Assembly (NCBI RefSeq): GCF_000340475.1
Contig: NZ_CM001792.1
Coordinates: 3,000,592 to 3,064,591, forward strand
Direction: 5' to 3'
DNA: 64,000 bases
Origin: Oceanobacillus kimchii X50
GTDB taxonomy: Bacteria; Bacillota; Bacilli; Bacillales; Amphibacillaceae
A program made the position numbers and the translations under genes. How positions within the stretch are numbered: the first letter of the stretch is position 1; every line of letters starts with the position of its first letter. Below are positions 44,366 to 54,122 of the stretch, one piece after another. A model generated the notes under the pieces. The model did not search any database and was not told where the DNA came from. It saw nothing but the letters and a program-made list of their open reading frames with translations.

Positions 44366-45613
44366 TTATATTGTAGAGTCAACATATTTCTTCGAATGAA
44401 TATTAAAACAATCAATTATTATAACTATAGCAATCCAAAAAGAGAGCATTGTTATTAAATCATTAAATAAATTCATAAATATAAAAACTATGAACGTACT
44501 AAAGATAACAATAAATGTATCTCTTTTTTGGTTGTTATTAATAATATGCTTTTTATTTATCCCTTTCAGTGCTAGAGAAGAAAATAAAAATACTATCAAT
44601 ACCACAGGTATTACACCAAAGTTATTCAACATATAAAGATATCCATTATGAGTATGCATTCCTATTGATGATACTTGATGATATGTTCCAGGACCGGTTC
44701 CAAAAATGAGATTATTTTTTGCATCATATAATGCTTCTTCATAGATATCAGTTCTTATATCACCTGTTGTCAACTGTTCTGTTGTTTTATCAATAAACCT
44801 TTCTTCAATCCATTTGCTAACTCCTTCAATTTGAAATAAATTTATAATTAGAATTATAGATACACTAGTAAATATAATTCCCTTAAAGTTAACTCCTTTT
44901 TCTCCTCTCATATAACGATTTATAACTATAATCACAAAAATGGACAGAAAAAGGGCTATTAAAGACTGTCTAGAGCCACTAATAAAAGACAAATAAAAAG
45001 ATAAAAAAACATTTATCAGTGACAATAAATATATAAACTTACTAGAATTATATATTCCTAAAATTATAATGAGGGAAATTACATTCAAAAACATAACACC
45101 ATTTAAAAATCTATTTAACCCTACTTCAAGATTTCCATTTATAAATAACCTAATTCCAATATAATTAGTAGGATCACCAACATTAGCTACGCTCCAAACA
45201 AATATCGTAACTAGTGCTATAACCTGTATAAGAACAACTGATTTCATGAAAATATCTAGTTTAAAATATTTTATAATTTTGTATGTTAATATCATACATA
45301 TCGGAATTGTAAGCCATGCTAGAATTTCTGTAATACTTACCAAGTTTTGATATTCAGAAAAGAGATATGATAATAAAATCCAAAAAAAGATAAGAAAAAG
45401 TACACTAAGTATTATATAAAAGTATTGATTCAGTATAAAATTAAATCCTTTTTCATAAATGAAGACAAAGCATAGACATGTTAATAATAAAGAAAGAGCG
45501 ATAGTTCTCATTGTTAAAAATGAATACAATCCCAAATCATACCCACTTAATCCCAAAGAGAAAAACGAGTAGATTATTCCTAAATTTATAGATAAAAATT
45601 TATCAAATTTCAT
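44366..45613 (-). CDS. O-antigen ligase/polymerase-like membrane protein (Wzy)
   Basis: A 415-residue protein with about ten to eleven hydrophobic helices and one larger extracellular loop (about residues 270-330, including FGTGPGTYHQVSSIGMHTHNGYLYMLNNFG), the layout of Wzy/WaaL-type proteins. FISGSRQSLIALFLSI and the GTGPGTY...HNGYL pattern match the O-antigen ligase family. It probably polymerises the repeat units flipped by the adjacent Wzx. ATG behind GAGGT. The sequence is highly AT-rich, as usual for this gene type. Confidence 0.85.
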   Translation of the reverse strand: MKFDKFLSINLGIIYSFFSLGLSGYDLGLYSFLTMRTIALSLLLTCLCFVFIYEKGFNFILNQYFYIILSVLFLIFFWILLSYLFSEYQNLVSITEILAWLTIPICMILTYKIIKYFKLDIFMKSVVLIQVIALVTIFVWSVANVGDPTNYIGIRLFINGNLEVGLNRFLNGVMFLNVISLIIILGIYNSSKFIYLLSLINVFLSFYLSFISGSRQSLIALFLSIFVIIVINRYMRGEKGVNFKGIIFTSVSIILIINLFQIEGVSKWIEERFIDKTTEQLTTGDIRTDIYEEALYDAKNNLIFGTGPGTYHQVSSIGMHTHNGYLYMLNNFGVIPVVLIVFLFSSLALKGINKKHIINNNQKRDTFIVIFSTFIVFIFMNLFNDLITMLSFWIAIVIIIDCFNIHSKKYVDSTI

Positions 45614-45730
45614 TAAAAATACCTCATTTAATTCTTAAAAATTATAGTATTTAAAAGAATTATTTATAATATTTTGTTATAATACTCTAAAACTTTCAGA
45701 TATTCAATTTAATATAATATGTTATATAAC
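45614..45730. other. AT-rich gap within the exopolysaccharide core
   Basis: A 117-bp, almost pure A/T gap between the polymerase and glycosyltransferase genes. It shows no clear hairpin or promoter and is short enough to be crossed by one transcript. Confidence 0.3.
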
Positions 45731-46780
45731 TTAATTAGTAATGATATTATAAAGTTTTCTTGCCCCAAAAGACCAATTATGTGTATCAATAAACTCTTTA
45801 TATTCTTTAGTTCTATCTTTGTTAAGTTCATTTATAGCATTTTCAAGATTAGACATGTTAGAATCTAACACCTCTCCAAGACCGTAACTCGACACCATCT
45901 CTTTTAAAAAACCTTTATCCATAGTTAAAGTTGGTTTGTTTAGATAAGCTGCATTATATATTGTAAATGGTACAGAATAATCGTCATAAATTCTCCAATA
46001 AAAATCTATATACTTAGAAATATATAGTTCATTTAAATTAATCTTACCATCCAAAAAAAGAACACTGGGGTTCGATAATAAATCACTATATGTATTAAAA
46101 TCTTGTTTTTTTATAAAATCACCTATTGGACCACCTAAAATTATTTTTAATTTTATACCATTTTCATCTGCTTTTTTAATTAATTCATTAGTGTAAAAAG
46201 GTTGTATTACTTTTAAATTTGGGTTTCCTATTGAATATCCTATGATGGTGTTATCCTCATTGTTATTTTTTATAAAATTTGTTATTCTTTGATGTAAATC
46301 ATCTTTTGTAGTGATGTATCTATTTAAATTTGGTCTTCCAAATGTAATATAATCTATTTTTGACTGATTTACATTTAGAATTCGAGATGCATGTTTAACT
46401 AAATATTTGTCTGTTACAAGTATTTTATATGAAAATTTAGATACAAGTTTCCTTCTAACATTTACAATATAAGAATAATATTCTTTTGATTCTTTATCTA
46501 CATTATGACAAATCCAAATTAATTTAATTCCAAATAACTTAGTTATTAATAAAGTGATAATATTTGTTATTAACCTAATTATTGTTTTAAGAAAAGAATT
46601 TGCGTCATTTAAATATCTTAAAATTACAGCTTCAGGCTTTATTTTTCTCTTTAAAATTTGAGTAATAATATGAATTGGTATTAAGTTTGTAGATCCAGTC
46701 ATTGTATGTAATTCTATTCCTTGAATTTCCTCAGACCATTTTCTAGATTTTAAATCATCATCTTGAATTAATGCGTACAA
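45731..46780 (-). CDS. Glycosyltransferase-like protein (GT-B fold, probable)
   Basis: A 349-residue cytoplasmic or membrane-associated protein. It has an N-terminal Rossmann-like half with a hydrophobic stretch (TIIRLITNIITLLITKLFGIKLIWICHNVD), a middle DYITFGRPNLNRY and a C-terminal half with KIILGGPIGDFI, FLDGKINLNELYISKYIDFYWRIYDDYSVPFTIYNAAYLNKPTLTMDKGFL, which has the shape of a GT-B donor-binding domain. The family is weakly defined and donor and acceptor are unknown. Start TTG behind GAGGTGAAA. It lies between the polymerase and a GT2 gene in the AT-rich core. Confidence 0.7.
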   Translation of the reverse strand: MYALIQDDDLKSRKWSEEIQGIELHTMTGSTNLIPIHIITQILKRKIKPEAVILRYLNDANSFLKTIIRLITNIITLLITKLFGIKLIWICHNVDKESKEYYSYIVNVRRKLVSKFSYKILVTDKYLVKHASRILNVNQSKIDYITFGRPNLNRYITTKDDLHQRITNFIKNNNEDNTIIGYSIGNPNLKVIQPFYTNELIKKADENGIKLKIILGGPIGDFIKKQDFNTYSDLLSNPSVLFLDGKINLNELYISKYIDFYWRIYDDYSVPFTIYNAAYLNKPTLTMDKGFLKEMVSSYGLGEVLDSNMSNLENAINELNKDRTKEYKEFIDTHNWSFGARKLYNIITN

Positions 46781-46811
46781 TATATTTTCACCTCTTAGCT
46801 AGATTATAGTT

Positions 46812-47747
46812 TTAAATACTCATTTTCTTTCTAGCTTTTAATACGTATTTGTAATCAAATATAGCCATTATACCGTATAAAATAGCTTTAATGGAAAATT
46901 TATTTTTAAGAGCTTTTAATATAAATTTCAAAGCAGACTTTTTATTATTATTTCTCATTGCTTTATTTGCAAGAAGTAAATATGTTGCATTCTTCCTAAT
47001 TTTTATATCATTAGTAGTTAATGTGTTTATTAGCTTAGAATGTTTTTCACTAATATATTGGAAGGATTCTTCATAATTTTTTGTTACTTGAGAAATTTGA
47101 TTTGTTCCTCTAAAATTATAATAGTTAATACAAGGTTCTTTTACAGTAGCTACCTTAGTTAATTGACATATTCGAATCCATAATTCATAATCTTGTAAGG
47201 CTCTAAGTTTTTCGTCAAAACCTCCCACTTCTTCAATAATTGCTTTTTTTACTATAGCTTGTGTTCCTCCGACACAATTAGAAATCAAAATATCTTTAGA
47301 GACATCTCCGTTCGATTTAGGTATACTTTCATAAGTAATATTTTCATTCACATATATATAAGTTACACCTGTTGTAACTAATCCTATTTTGGGATTGTTT
47401 CTAAAAACTTTAATTTGCTTTTCAAGTTTCTCCTTCACCCAAGTATCATCATCATCTAAAAAAGCAATATATTCACCCCTAGCTCTATTTATACCAGCAT
47501 TTCTCGCAGCGGCTCCATTTATGTGTCTTTCTTGATGAACTAAAGTTATACGAGAATCATCAATTGATGATATTAACTGTTCTAAATTAATGGAAAAATT
47601 ATCATCGGGTTCATTATCGTTAACCACTAATAATTCGATTTTTTCATAAGTTTGATTGAGTACACTATCAATAGCTTTTTTTAATTTATCAGCTCGTTTA
47701 TAAGTAGGTATAATTACACTTACAAGATCAGTTATGTATTCATTCAT
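46812..47747 (-). CDS. Family 2 glycosyltransferase
   Basis: A 311-residue GT-A glycosyltransferase. The N-terminus has SVIIPTYKRADKLKKAIDSVLNQTYEKIELLVVNDNEPDD, the donor-metal motif AFLDDDDTWVKEKLEKQI and AARNAGINRARGEYIAFLDDDD, then VGGFDEKLRALQDYELWIRI, all standard GT2 marks. It adds one sugar to the lipid-linked repeat unit on the cytoplasmic face. Its start overlaps the stop of the upstream beta-propeller gene by eight bases, so they are coupled. Confidence 0.9.
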   Translation of the reverse strand: MNEYITDLVSVIIPTYKRADKLKKAIDSVLNQTYEKIELLVVNDNEPDDNFSINLEQLISSIDDSRITLVHQERHINGAAARNAGINRARGEYIAFLDDDDTWVKEKLEKQIKVFRNNPKIGLVTTGVTYIYVNENITYESIPKSNGDVSKDILISNCVGGTQAIVKKAIIEEVGGFDEKLRALQDYELWIRICQLTKVATVKEPCINYYNFRGTNQISQVTKNYEESFQYISEKHSKLINTLTTNDIKIRKNATYLLLANKAMRNNNKKSALKFILKALKNKFSIKAILYGIMAIFDYKYVLKARKKMSI

Positions 47748-49008
47748 TAACTAAACTGCTCCTTTTTTCATTAATGATATAAAGTCTTCGCTTTCCTTCA
47801 AATACAGAATCAAAACAAATCTTTTTTCCATTTCTACTCCATCTTGGATGCAAGTCACATCTTACATCATTATCATAATTAAATGGTGAAAATAATCTAG
47901 CAACTCTACTAATATTATTTTCATTATCTATTATATAAATCGTTGAGACTCTAGCTCTATCGGGATAAGTATCAGTAACTACTGAATCACCGTCAGGAGA
48001 ATAACTTGGGTGACCATCCATACTAAGCTCCGGCCATTTCTTTTCATAATTGGATGATTGATCTCTCATTAAATAATAACCATTACCGTGCTTTTCTTTT
48101 CTTGCAAAAGCTATTATTTCTTCATCATTTTTCCAGTAACAGTGTGATGTCATGTTATCATCACTTAAATTATACATATTTGATCCATCTATATTTACTG
48201 TAACTAATCGTGTGAACCTTTCAGTTCCCTTTATCCAACGATGTAATACCATAAACCTATTACCACTTGGATTTATCATTAAATGATTCACCTTATGTTC
48301 TGCATCTACCATCTCAGACCTAGTTTCAAAATTATAAAAATCTGTATATTTTAATATATCTTCTACTTTTCCACTTAATAAATCTATCTTCCAAACACAA
48401 GTTTTATTTGGCAATTTTTCATTCTTTGTTTCTTCTTCAAGATTTGAATATCCATAACCTTTTCTTAATCTATGTAATCTAGAAAAATCTAAAGTGAGTG
48501 CAGTGGTTCCATCACTGGAAACACTGTATACTGGTTTATCAATAATTCTTTCCTCATTTGTATTAATATCTAGAATAATTGAACAATAATTCTCATTTCG
48601 AAAATCATTGTATATAATTTTATTACTGTAATCTGGTCCTAACCATTGCAACATACATCCTTGTTGAACATTCCAAGTTTTAGTTTCAGCTAACTTTCTA
48701 TAACTGTTATTATCCTCAGTATCAATTAAAATAATATCAGCACTTTCTTTTGGTGCAGTAGATTTAGTTGTATTATTCACTCTTAAACATAGCATATATC
48801 TATCAGTGGCATCCCAAGGAGACTTATCATAATAACCAAAAAAATATTCTTTTTCGTCATCTGGAGTTACTCTTTCTAAATCACCTTCATATTTTATTTT
48901 TTTCGATATTGTATACATTCCAATTTGATATGTCCGTTTTAATATTTTTTTCACAACAGGAAATTTATTTAATCCATCATTTAAACTGTTCTCTAATTTA
49001 CTTAACAT
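47740..49008 (-). CDS. Beta-propeller protein of the exopolysaccharide locus, function unknown
   Basis: A 422-residue protein without signal peptide. Repeated blade-like motifs run along it: GYYDKSPWDATDRYMLCLRV, GCMLQWLGPD, SVSSDGTTALTLDFSRLHRLRKGYGY, HLMINPSGNRFMVLHRWI, SHCYWKNDEEIIAFAR, DGHPSYSPDGDSVVTDTYPD and DLHPRWSRNGKKICFDSVFEGKRRLYII, which suggests a TolB/oligogalacturonate-lyase-like six- or seven-bladed propeller. It is not a glycosyltransferase by any motif I can see. Between two GT2 genes and in a locus that probably uses galacturonate, it may bind, modify or cleave the uronic-acid polymer; this is speculation. ATG behind AAGGTAGGG. Confidence 0.7.
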   Translation of the reverse strand: MLSKLENSLNDGLNKFPVVKKILKRTYQIGMYTISKKIKYEGDLERVTPDDEKEYFFGYYDKSPWDATDRYMLCLRVNNTTKSTAPKESADIILIDTEDNNSYRKLAETKTWNVQQGCMLQWLGPDYSNKIIYNDFRNENYCSIILDINTNEERIIDKPVYSVSSDGTTALTLDFSRLHRLRKGYGYSNLEEETKNEKLPNKTCVWKIDLLSGKVEDILKYTDFYNFETRSEMVDAEHKVNHLMINPSGNRFMVLHRWIKGTERFTRLVTVNIDGSNMYNLSDDNMTSHCYWKNDEEIIAFARKEKHGNGYYLMRDQSSNYEKKWPELSMDGHPSYSPDGDSVVTDTYPDRARVSTIYIIDNENNISRVARLFSPFNYDNDVRCDLHPRWSRNGKKICFDSVFEGKRRLYIINEKRSSLVNE

Positions 49009-49021
49009 TCTACACCCTACC

Positions 49022-49837
49022 TTAATTTCTTCTCGGATCTATTTTCCTAGTTAATTCAGTTAAAGGTTTACGTATTTTAATAGGAAGAACCCCTTTTATC
49101 AAAGTAAAGGTAATCCCAATATATGCTATAGGCGAAGCCTTTGAAATAACACAACCCTTGTATCCCATAACTGCCTGATCAAACTGAACTTTATAGTTAT
49201 TCTTTTTATAGTAGCTATCAGTAAATCTATAATATAATAATGGTTTGTTTATATTCTTATAATTTAAACCATGAGCTTTACACCTAAACCACAAATCATA
49301 ATCCTGTCTCTTTCTCAATGTTGGATTATATGAACCTACCATTTCAATAGCTTTCTTTTTGAAAATAACAGTTGGATGTATAAATGGACATGCCCAAATT
49401 AATTTGTTTATTCTTTCTTTACTTAGTGGTACTTTTCTAATTTCAATTTCATTTCCTTTATCATCAATATCTTTGACATAACTTCCTAAAAGATCTAATG
49501 ACGGGTCTTCTTTAAATTCTTTCATCTGAACCTCTAATCTATTAGAAAAAGCAATATCGTCAGCATCCATTCTAGCAATAATTGGAGCTTTAGCTTTAGA
49601 TACTCCTCTAGCTAGATTATAACTTAATCCTTTATTTGTACTATTTAATATCAATTTAATTCTATCATCTTGTTTGGCATACTTCTCTAAAATATTTCTA
49701 CTACAATCACTTGAAAGATCATCATAAATTAAAAATTCAAAGTCAGTATATGTTTGATTTAATATACTTTCTATAGATTTTTCTAGATACTCACCATCAT
49801 TATATACACTCATTAATACTGTTATAGAAGGATTCAT
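49022..49837 (-). CDS. Family 2 glycosyltransferase
   Basis: A 271-residue GT-A enzyme with TVLMSVYNDGEYLEKSIESILNQTYTDFEFLIYDDLSSDCSRNIL at the N-terminus, the Asp-x-Asp region IARMDADDIAFSNRLEVQM, and KRQDYDLWFRCKAHGL further on. It resembles the SpsA/WcaA-like group of capsule glycosyltransferases. Donor and acceptor are unknown. It starts with ATG behind AGGAGA, four bases after the epimerase gene ends, and probably acts early in building the repeat unit because it follows the initiating sugar transferase. Confidence 0.9.
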   Translation of the reverse strand: MNPSITVLMSVYNDGEYLEKSIESILNQTYTDFEFLIYDDLSSDCSRNILEKYAKQDDRIKLILNSTNKGLSYNLARGVSKAKAPIIARMDADDIAFSNRLEVQMKEFKEDPSLDLLGSYVKDIDDKGNEIEIRKVPLSKERINKLIWACPFIHPTVIFKKKAIEMVGSYNPTLRKRQDYDLWFRCKAHGLNYKNINKPLLYYRFTDSYYKKNNYKVQFDQAVMGYKGCVISKASPIAYIGITFTLIKGVLPIKIRKPLTELTRKIDPRRN

Positions 49838-49841
49838 TGTA

Positions 49842-50705
49842 TTATCTCCTATTTACTTTTTCAGTAATCTTAACTGTTTCATTAAAGTTATATATATTGT
49901 ACTCATTAGGATTAATATCATCTTCACTATTATTATATTTTAAATCTCCAAATACCTTAGTAAATACTGATATCCTATCGCTTAAAAAAGAAATTAACCA
50001 ATTAAAATTGCCTATTATGAATAGCTTTTTTTCATTTACTTTGGAAATTGCCTCAACTAGTTTAGTGGTATTTACATATTGCATATTTTGTGGAAGAAGT
50101 ACCCCTTCTTTTTCTCTTTCCATTACAATTTTTATATATATAGATAAATGATCAACGTATATCATACTTCTTTCATTAGAATATTTAGGGAAAAATGGTG
50201 TGAATTTTGCTATTTTTGATAACTTTTGATAATTCCCTTTACATTCATTTCCATATATCATAGGTGGCCTTAAAATAGAAACTTTAAAAGAAACATTATC
50301 ACGAATAGTTTTTATAAATTCTTCTGCCTGTAACTTTGATTTTCCATAATTTGTTTTAGGGTTTAATAGTGATCCTTCATCTATTTTCCCTTTCTCAATA
50401 CCATAAACACTCATAGAACTTATAAAAATGAAATGGAGTACACCTTCACTTTTTGCTTTATTAGCTATTTCTATCGTTAAATCTCTGTTTACCCTATAGT
50501 AAATTTCTTTATTTTTTTTTGTTTCTTTCTGGTGAGCTATCCCTGCCACATGCAAAACTACATCATAACTAGAAAAATCATGTTCCTTCCATGTATCTTC
50601 CCTTAAACTTATCTTATCCACTTTGAAGTTTGGGTCATCTTTCACCCAATCGGCAAAGGAATTACCAACATAACTATTCTTGCCTGTAATTAGTACTCGC
50701 TTCAT
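49842..50705 (-). CDS. NAD-dependent sugar epimerase/dehydratase-like protein
   Basis: An extended SDR of 287 residues. VLITGKNSYVGNSFADWV is the Rossmann motif (the usual GxxGxxG is altered to GKNSYVG); SSMSVYGIEKGKI and Tyr-x-x-x-Lys in NYGKSKLQAEEF are catalytic, and RPPMIYGNECKGNYQKL follows. It is shorter than standard UDP-glucose 4-epimerases and belongs to the capsule-type NAD-epimerase group. The ATG at 50703-50705 follows GGGAG and lies just after the sugar transferase stop; a longer frame inside that gene has no support. It probably makes or reduces a nucleotide-sugar for the repeat unit. Confidence 0.82.
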   Translation of the reverse strand: MKRVLITGKNSYVGNSFADWVKDDPNFKVDKISLREDTWKEHDFSSYDVVLHVAGIAHQKETKKNKEIYYRVNRDLTIEIANKAKSEGVLHFIFISSMSVYGIEKGKIDEGSLLNPKTNYGKSKLQAEEFIKTIRDNVSFKVSILRPPMIYGNECKGNYQKLSKIAKFTPFFPKYSNERSMIYVDHLSIYIKIVMEREKEGVLLPQNMQYVNTTKLVEAISKVNEKKLFIIGNFNWLISFLSDRISVFTKVFGDLKYNNSEDDINPNEYNIYNFNETVKITEKVNRR

Positions 50706-50709
50706 TTTG

Positions 50710-51342
50710 TCATGTACTCCCTGTTGTTTCTTTTTCATCATTATTTGAAGTCCTTCCAGTGCCACCTTCTACAACGCCATCACTTCGTAACACACTTAGA
50801 AATGTACCAAAGAAACATCGAATATCCATTTTGATTCCCATATGTTGAATATACTCACCATCGAGTTTTGATTTGATATCAATTGGAAGTTCATCACGTC
50901 CGTTTATTTGTGCCCAACCCGTTAAACCTGGTCGTACATCATTCGCTCGATATTTATCTCTTTCTGCAATTAAGTCATACTGATTCCATAAAGCAGGACG
51001 AGGGCCAATGACACTCATATCTCCTATAAATATATTCCAGATTTGTGGTAACTCATCAAGCGATGTCTTTCTTAAGAATTTCCCAACCTTAGTAATATAT
51101 TGGTCAGGATCTGCAAGTAAATGAGTCGGTGTATCTTTTGGTGTATCTACACGCATGGTACGGAATTTTAGTATGTAGAAGTGAGACTTCTCAATACCAA
51201 CACGTTTTTGCTTAAATAAAATTGGTCCTTTAGAATCTATCTTAATGGAGATAATAAGGACTATATATAATGGAGACAAAAGGATAAGCCCTAGTAAAGA
51301 AAGGGCTATATCCATGAAACGTTTGATTACTTTAAATAGCAT
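50710..51342 (-). CDS. Undecaprenyl-phosphate sugar transferase (initiating)
   Basis: Polyisoprenyl-phosphate sugar-1-phosphate transferase of the short type (EpsL/TuaA-like, 210 residues). One N-terminal re-entrant helix is followed by the signature SKIDSKGPILFKQKRVGIEKSHFYILKFRTMRVDTP, then KVGKFLRKTSLDELPQIWNIFIGDMSVIGPRPAL and RPGLTGWAQINGRDEL. It starts repeat-unit assembly on the lipid carrier. The ATG at 51340-51342 follows GGAGGAA. The last 15 residues (GVVEGGTGRTSNNDEKETTGST) are a polar tail. Confidence 0.93.
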   Translation of the reverse strand: MLFKVIKRFMDIALSLLGLILLSPLYIVLIISIKIDSKGPILFKQKRVGIEKSHFYILKFRTMRVDTPKDTPTHLLADPDQYITKVGKFLRKTSLDELPQIWNIFIGDMSVIGPRPALWNQYDLIAERDKYRANDVRPGLTGWAQINGRDELPIDIKSKLDGEYIQHMGIKMDIRCFFGTFLSVLRSDGVVEGGTGRTSNNDEKETTGST

Positions 51343-51365
51343 GATGGATTCCTCCACTATGAGTT

Positions 51366-52244
51366 TTAATATTTTACTTTCTCCGATACTTTCTCTTCTA
51401 AATATCTAAACAACTCATCTTTTATTTCGGCATTCTCTAACGCCAAATCGATGGTAGTTTTCACAAACCCTAATTTTTCTCCTACGTCATATCGCTTTCC
51501 TTGGAAATCATATGCGTAGACAGCTTGAACTTCATTTAGCATTTGTATCGCATCGGTTAATTGAATTTCTCCACCTGCACCAATCTGTTGCTTATCAAGG
51601 TATTGGAAAATCTCTGGATTAAATACATACCTTCCCATAATTGCTAGATTCGAAGGTGCAGTGCCTTGTGCTGGTTTTTCGACAAAGTGATTTACTTTGT
51701 AACGACGACCTTCAATTGTACTTGGATCCACAATTCCATATCGATGTGTTTCAGTTTCTGGTACTTGTTGGACACCAACAACCGAGCTTTGTGTTTCTTC
51801 ATATTGGTTGATTAACTGGCGTAATCCGGGAGTTTCTGCACGTACGATATCATCTCCGAGTAAAACGGCGAATGGTTCATCACCAATAAACTTACGCGCG
51901 CACCATACAGCATGACCTAAGCCTTTAGGTTCCTTTTGTCGTATGTAATGAAGGTCAACATTTGAAGCATGATTTACTTTATCTAGTAAATCAAACTTTT
52001 CTTTCTTTACTAGATTATCTTCCAGTTCAAAGTTATGATCAAAGTGATCCTCAATGGCGCGCTTCCCTTTTCCAGTAACTATAATAATATCTTCAATCCC
52101 TGATTCAATTGCTTCTTCAATAATATATTGAATCGTCGGTTTATCTACTATTGGTAACATCTCTTTTGGCATTGCTTTTGTTGCAGGTAAGAATCGTGTA
52201 CCTAATCCTGCTGCAGGTATAATTGCTTTTTTTACCGTTTTCAT
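51366..52244 (-). CDS. galU: UTP-glucose-1-phosphate uridylyltransferase
   Basis: A 292-residue GtaB/GalU enzyme making UDP-glucose. The nucleotide site is [49 protein letters not shown] carries the metal Asp, and [26 protein letters not shown] is standard. ATG behind AGGGGTG, 23 bp after the EpsC-like gene. UDP-glucose made here is oxidised by the locus's own Ugd. A housekeeping copy probably exists elsewhere. Confidence 0.95.
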   Translation of the reverse strand: MKTVKKAIIPAAGLGTRFLPATKAMPKEMLPIVDKPTIQYIIEEAIESGIEDIIIVTGKGKRAIEDHFDHNFELEDNLVKKEKFDLLDKVNHASNVDLHYIRQKEPKGLGHAVWCARKFIGDEPFAVLLGDDIVRAETPGLRQLINQYEETQSSVVGVQQVPETETHRYGIVDPSTIEGRRYKVNHFVEKPAQGTAPSNLAIMGRYVFNPEIFQYLDKQQIGAGGEIQLTDAIQMLNEVQAVYAYDFQGKRYDVGEKLGFVKTTIDLALENAEIKDELFRYLEEKVSEKVKY

Positions 52245-52267
52245 ATATACACCCCTATACGTTACAT

Positions 52268-54097
52268 TTAAGCTTTCATCGTTTCCAAAATTCGACGCTC
52301 AGCAAAGACAATATTCATCATTTCATCTTTTAATGTTTCTGTATTAAATCCTTCAAAATGGATTAATAGGTTCGTAATCAATTGCTGGTCTACTTCTACA
52401 GTTCGTCCAACATAAATCTTTTCATATACTTGCTCAGGGAACACTTCCTCTTCACCTAGTAATTCCTCGAACATTTTTTCTCCAGGACGAATCCCTGTAT
52501 ATTTGATTTCCATTTCGTTTTCACTATACCCTGATAAACGAATTAAGTTCTTTGCAAGATCAGCAATCTTGACTGGATTCCCCATATCAAGTACAAAGAT
52601 TTCTCCACCTTTGGCAAGGGTTCCTGCCTGTACAACTAATCTCGACGCTTCAGGAATTGTCATAAAGTAACGGGTCATCTCAGGATGGGTAACCGTAATT
52701 GGTCCCCCTTGTTCCATTTGCTTCTTAAAAAGCGGTATAACACTTCCTCGACTACCAAGAACGTTACCAAATCTTACTGCGACAAATTTTGTACTACTTT
52801 GTGCAGCTAAATCTTGCACGACCATTTCTGCTATTCGCTTACTTGCCCCCATCACATTGGTGGGGTTTACTGCTTTATCGGTTGATACCATTACAAATGT
52901 GCTGACGCCAAATGCATCGGCTGCTTCGGCAACATTTTTCGTTCCGATAACATTATTCTTAATCGCTTCATGTGGGTTGTATTCCATCAACGGAACATGC
53001 TTATGTGCTGCAGCGTGATAAACAACTGACGGGTGATGCTCTTGCATAATTTGATACATACGGTCTCGGTCTTGTACATCACCAATAATTGGGACGATAT
53101 CAATCTCAGAATCTGAATAGCGGTTGTTTAATTCCATATCAATGTTATAAATGCTGTATTCTCCATGACCTACTAATAAGATTTTCTGAGGTGTGAATCG
53201 CATCACTTGGCGACATATTTCCGAACCAATCGATCCTCCAGCTCCTGTTACCATCACCGTATTGCCTGTCACATACTCAGATATTGCTTCAATATCTAGT
53301 TTTACCGGCTCTCTACCTAAGAGATCCTCTACTTCCACATTCTTCAAATGACTGACGGATACTTTCCCCATCATCAAGTCTTCGATCTTCGGAATCATTT
53401 GTACTTTTGCTTCTGTTTCCCCACAAAGCTCGACAATTCTCTTTAATTCACCATTTTTCAAAGATGGAATAGCAATAACAATATGTTCAATCTCAAGATC
53501 CTTTACTTTATCTGGTATATCTTTTGCTCTGCCGACAACAGGAAGATTATATACTTCCATCTTTTGCTTCGCTAAATCATCATCAATAAAGGCAACCGGG
53601 TAAATCTCTGATTGTTGGTGATCATTTTGAAGCTGACGAGCAATCATTGCTCCTGCTGACCCAGCACCAATGATTAGAGTACGTTTTTGATCCATATTTT
53701 TTTTAATATAACGATCTCGAACAATTCTCCACATAAATCGAGAACCGCCAATTAACACAATATGTAATAGCCACGTAATTACTAAAGCTCGACGATAAAC
53801 CATTCCATTGGTTATTAATTGTACAACTGCAACAGATAAAACAGTAAGCGTTACTGCTTGTACGATCGCTAGTAATTCTCGTACACTAGCATAGGCCCAT
53901 ACTTTGTTATATAACTTATAAATGAATGCAAATACATGGTGGAATACGAGTAATGCAATTGCACTTACCCATAATTCTTCTCCTAGGAGTACTCCTGGAT
54001 ACGCTGGATACACGACCCAAAAAGCAATGAAAATGGCAGTACTGACAATTGCTGAATCAAGCAAAATTAGCAATCCTAACCTTTGCCTATACGACAT
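52268..54097 (-). CDS. Membrane-bound nucleoside-diphosphate-sugar dehydratase (EpsC/CapD type)
   Basis: A 609-residue polysaccharide biosynthesis protein. Four N-terminal transmembrane helices (to about 110) are followed by a CoA-binding-like Rossmann domain ([19 protein letters not shown] near 140) and a second SDR domain with [15 protein letters not shown] near 285, [24 protein letters not shown], and [13 protein letters not shown]. The catalytic Tyr-x-x-x-Lys appears as Met-x-x-x-Lys, as in UDP-GlcNAc 4,6-dehydratases of this class (FlaA1/CapD). It provides a 4-keto-6-deoxy-HexNAc precursor of the EPS. ATG behind AAAGGGA. Confidence 0.92.
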   Translation of the reverse strand: MSYRQRLGLLILLDSAIVSTAIFIAFWVVYPAYPGVLLGEELWVSAIALLVFHHVFAFIYKLYNKVWAYASVRELLAIVQAVTLTVLSVAVVQLITNGMVYRRALVITWLLHIVLIGGSRFMWRIVRDRYIKKNMDQKRTLIIGAGSAGAMIARQLQNDHQQSEIYPVAFIDDDLAKQKMEVYNLPVVGRAKDIPDKVKDLEIEHIVIAIPSLKNGELKRIVELCGETEAKVQMIPKIEDLMMGKVSVSHLKNVEVEDLLGREPVKLDIEAISEYVTGNTVMVTGAGGSIGSEICRQVMRFTPQKILLVGHGEYSIYNIDMELNNRYSDSEIDIVPIIGDVQDRDRMYQIMQEHHPSVVYHAAAHKHVPLMEYNPHEAIKNNVIGTKNVAEAADAFGVSTFVMVSTDKAVNPTNVMGASKRIAEMVVQDLAAQSSTKFVAVRFGNVLGSRGSVIPLFKKQMEQGGPITVTHPEMTRYFMTIPEASRLVVQAGTLAKGGEIFVLDMGNPVKIADLAKNLIRLSGYSENEMEIKYTGIRPGEKMFEELLGEEEVFPEQVYEKIYVGRTVEVDQQLITNLLIHFEGFNTETLKDEMMNIVFAERRILETMKA

Positions 54098-54122
54098 CTA
54101 TGCACATCCCTTTCTTATGCAA

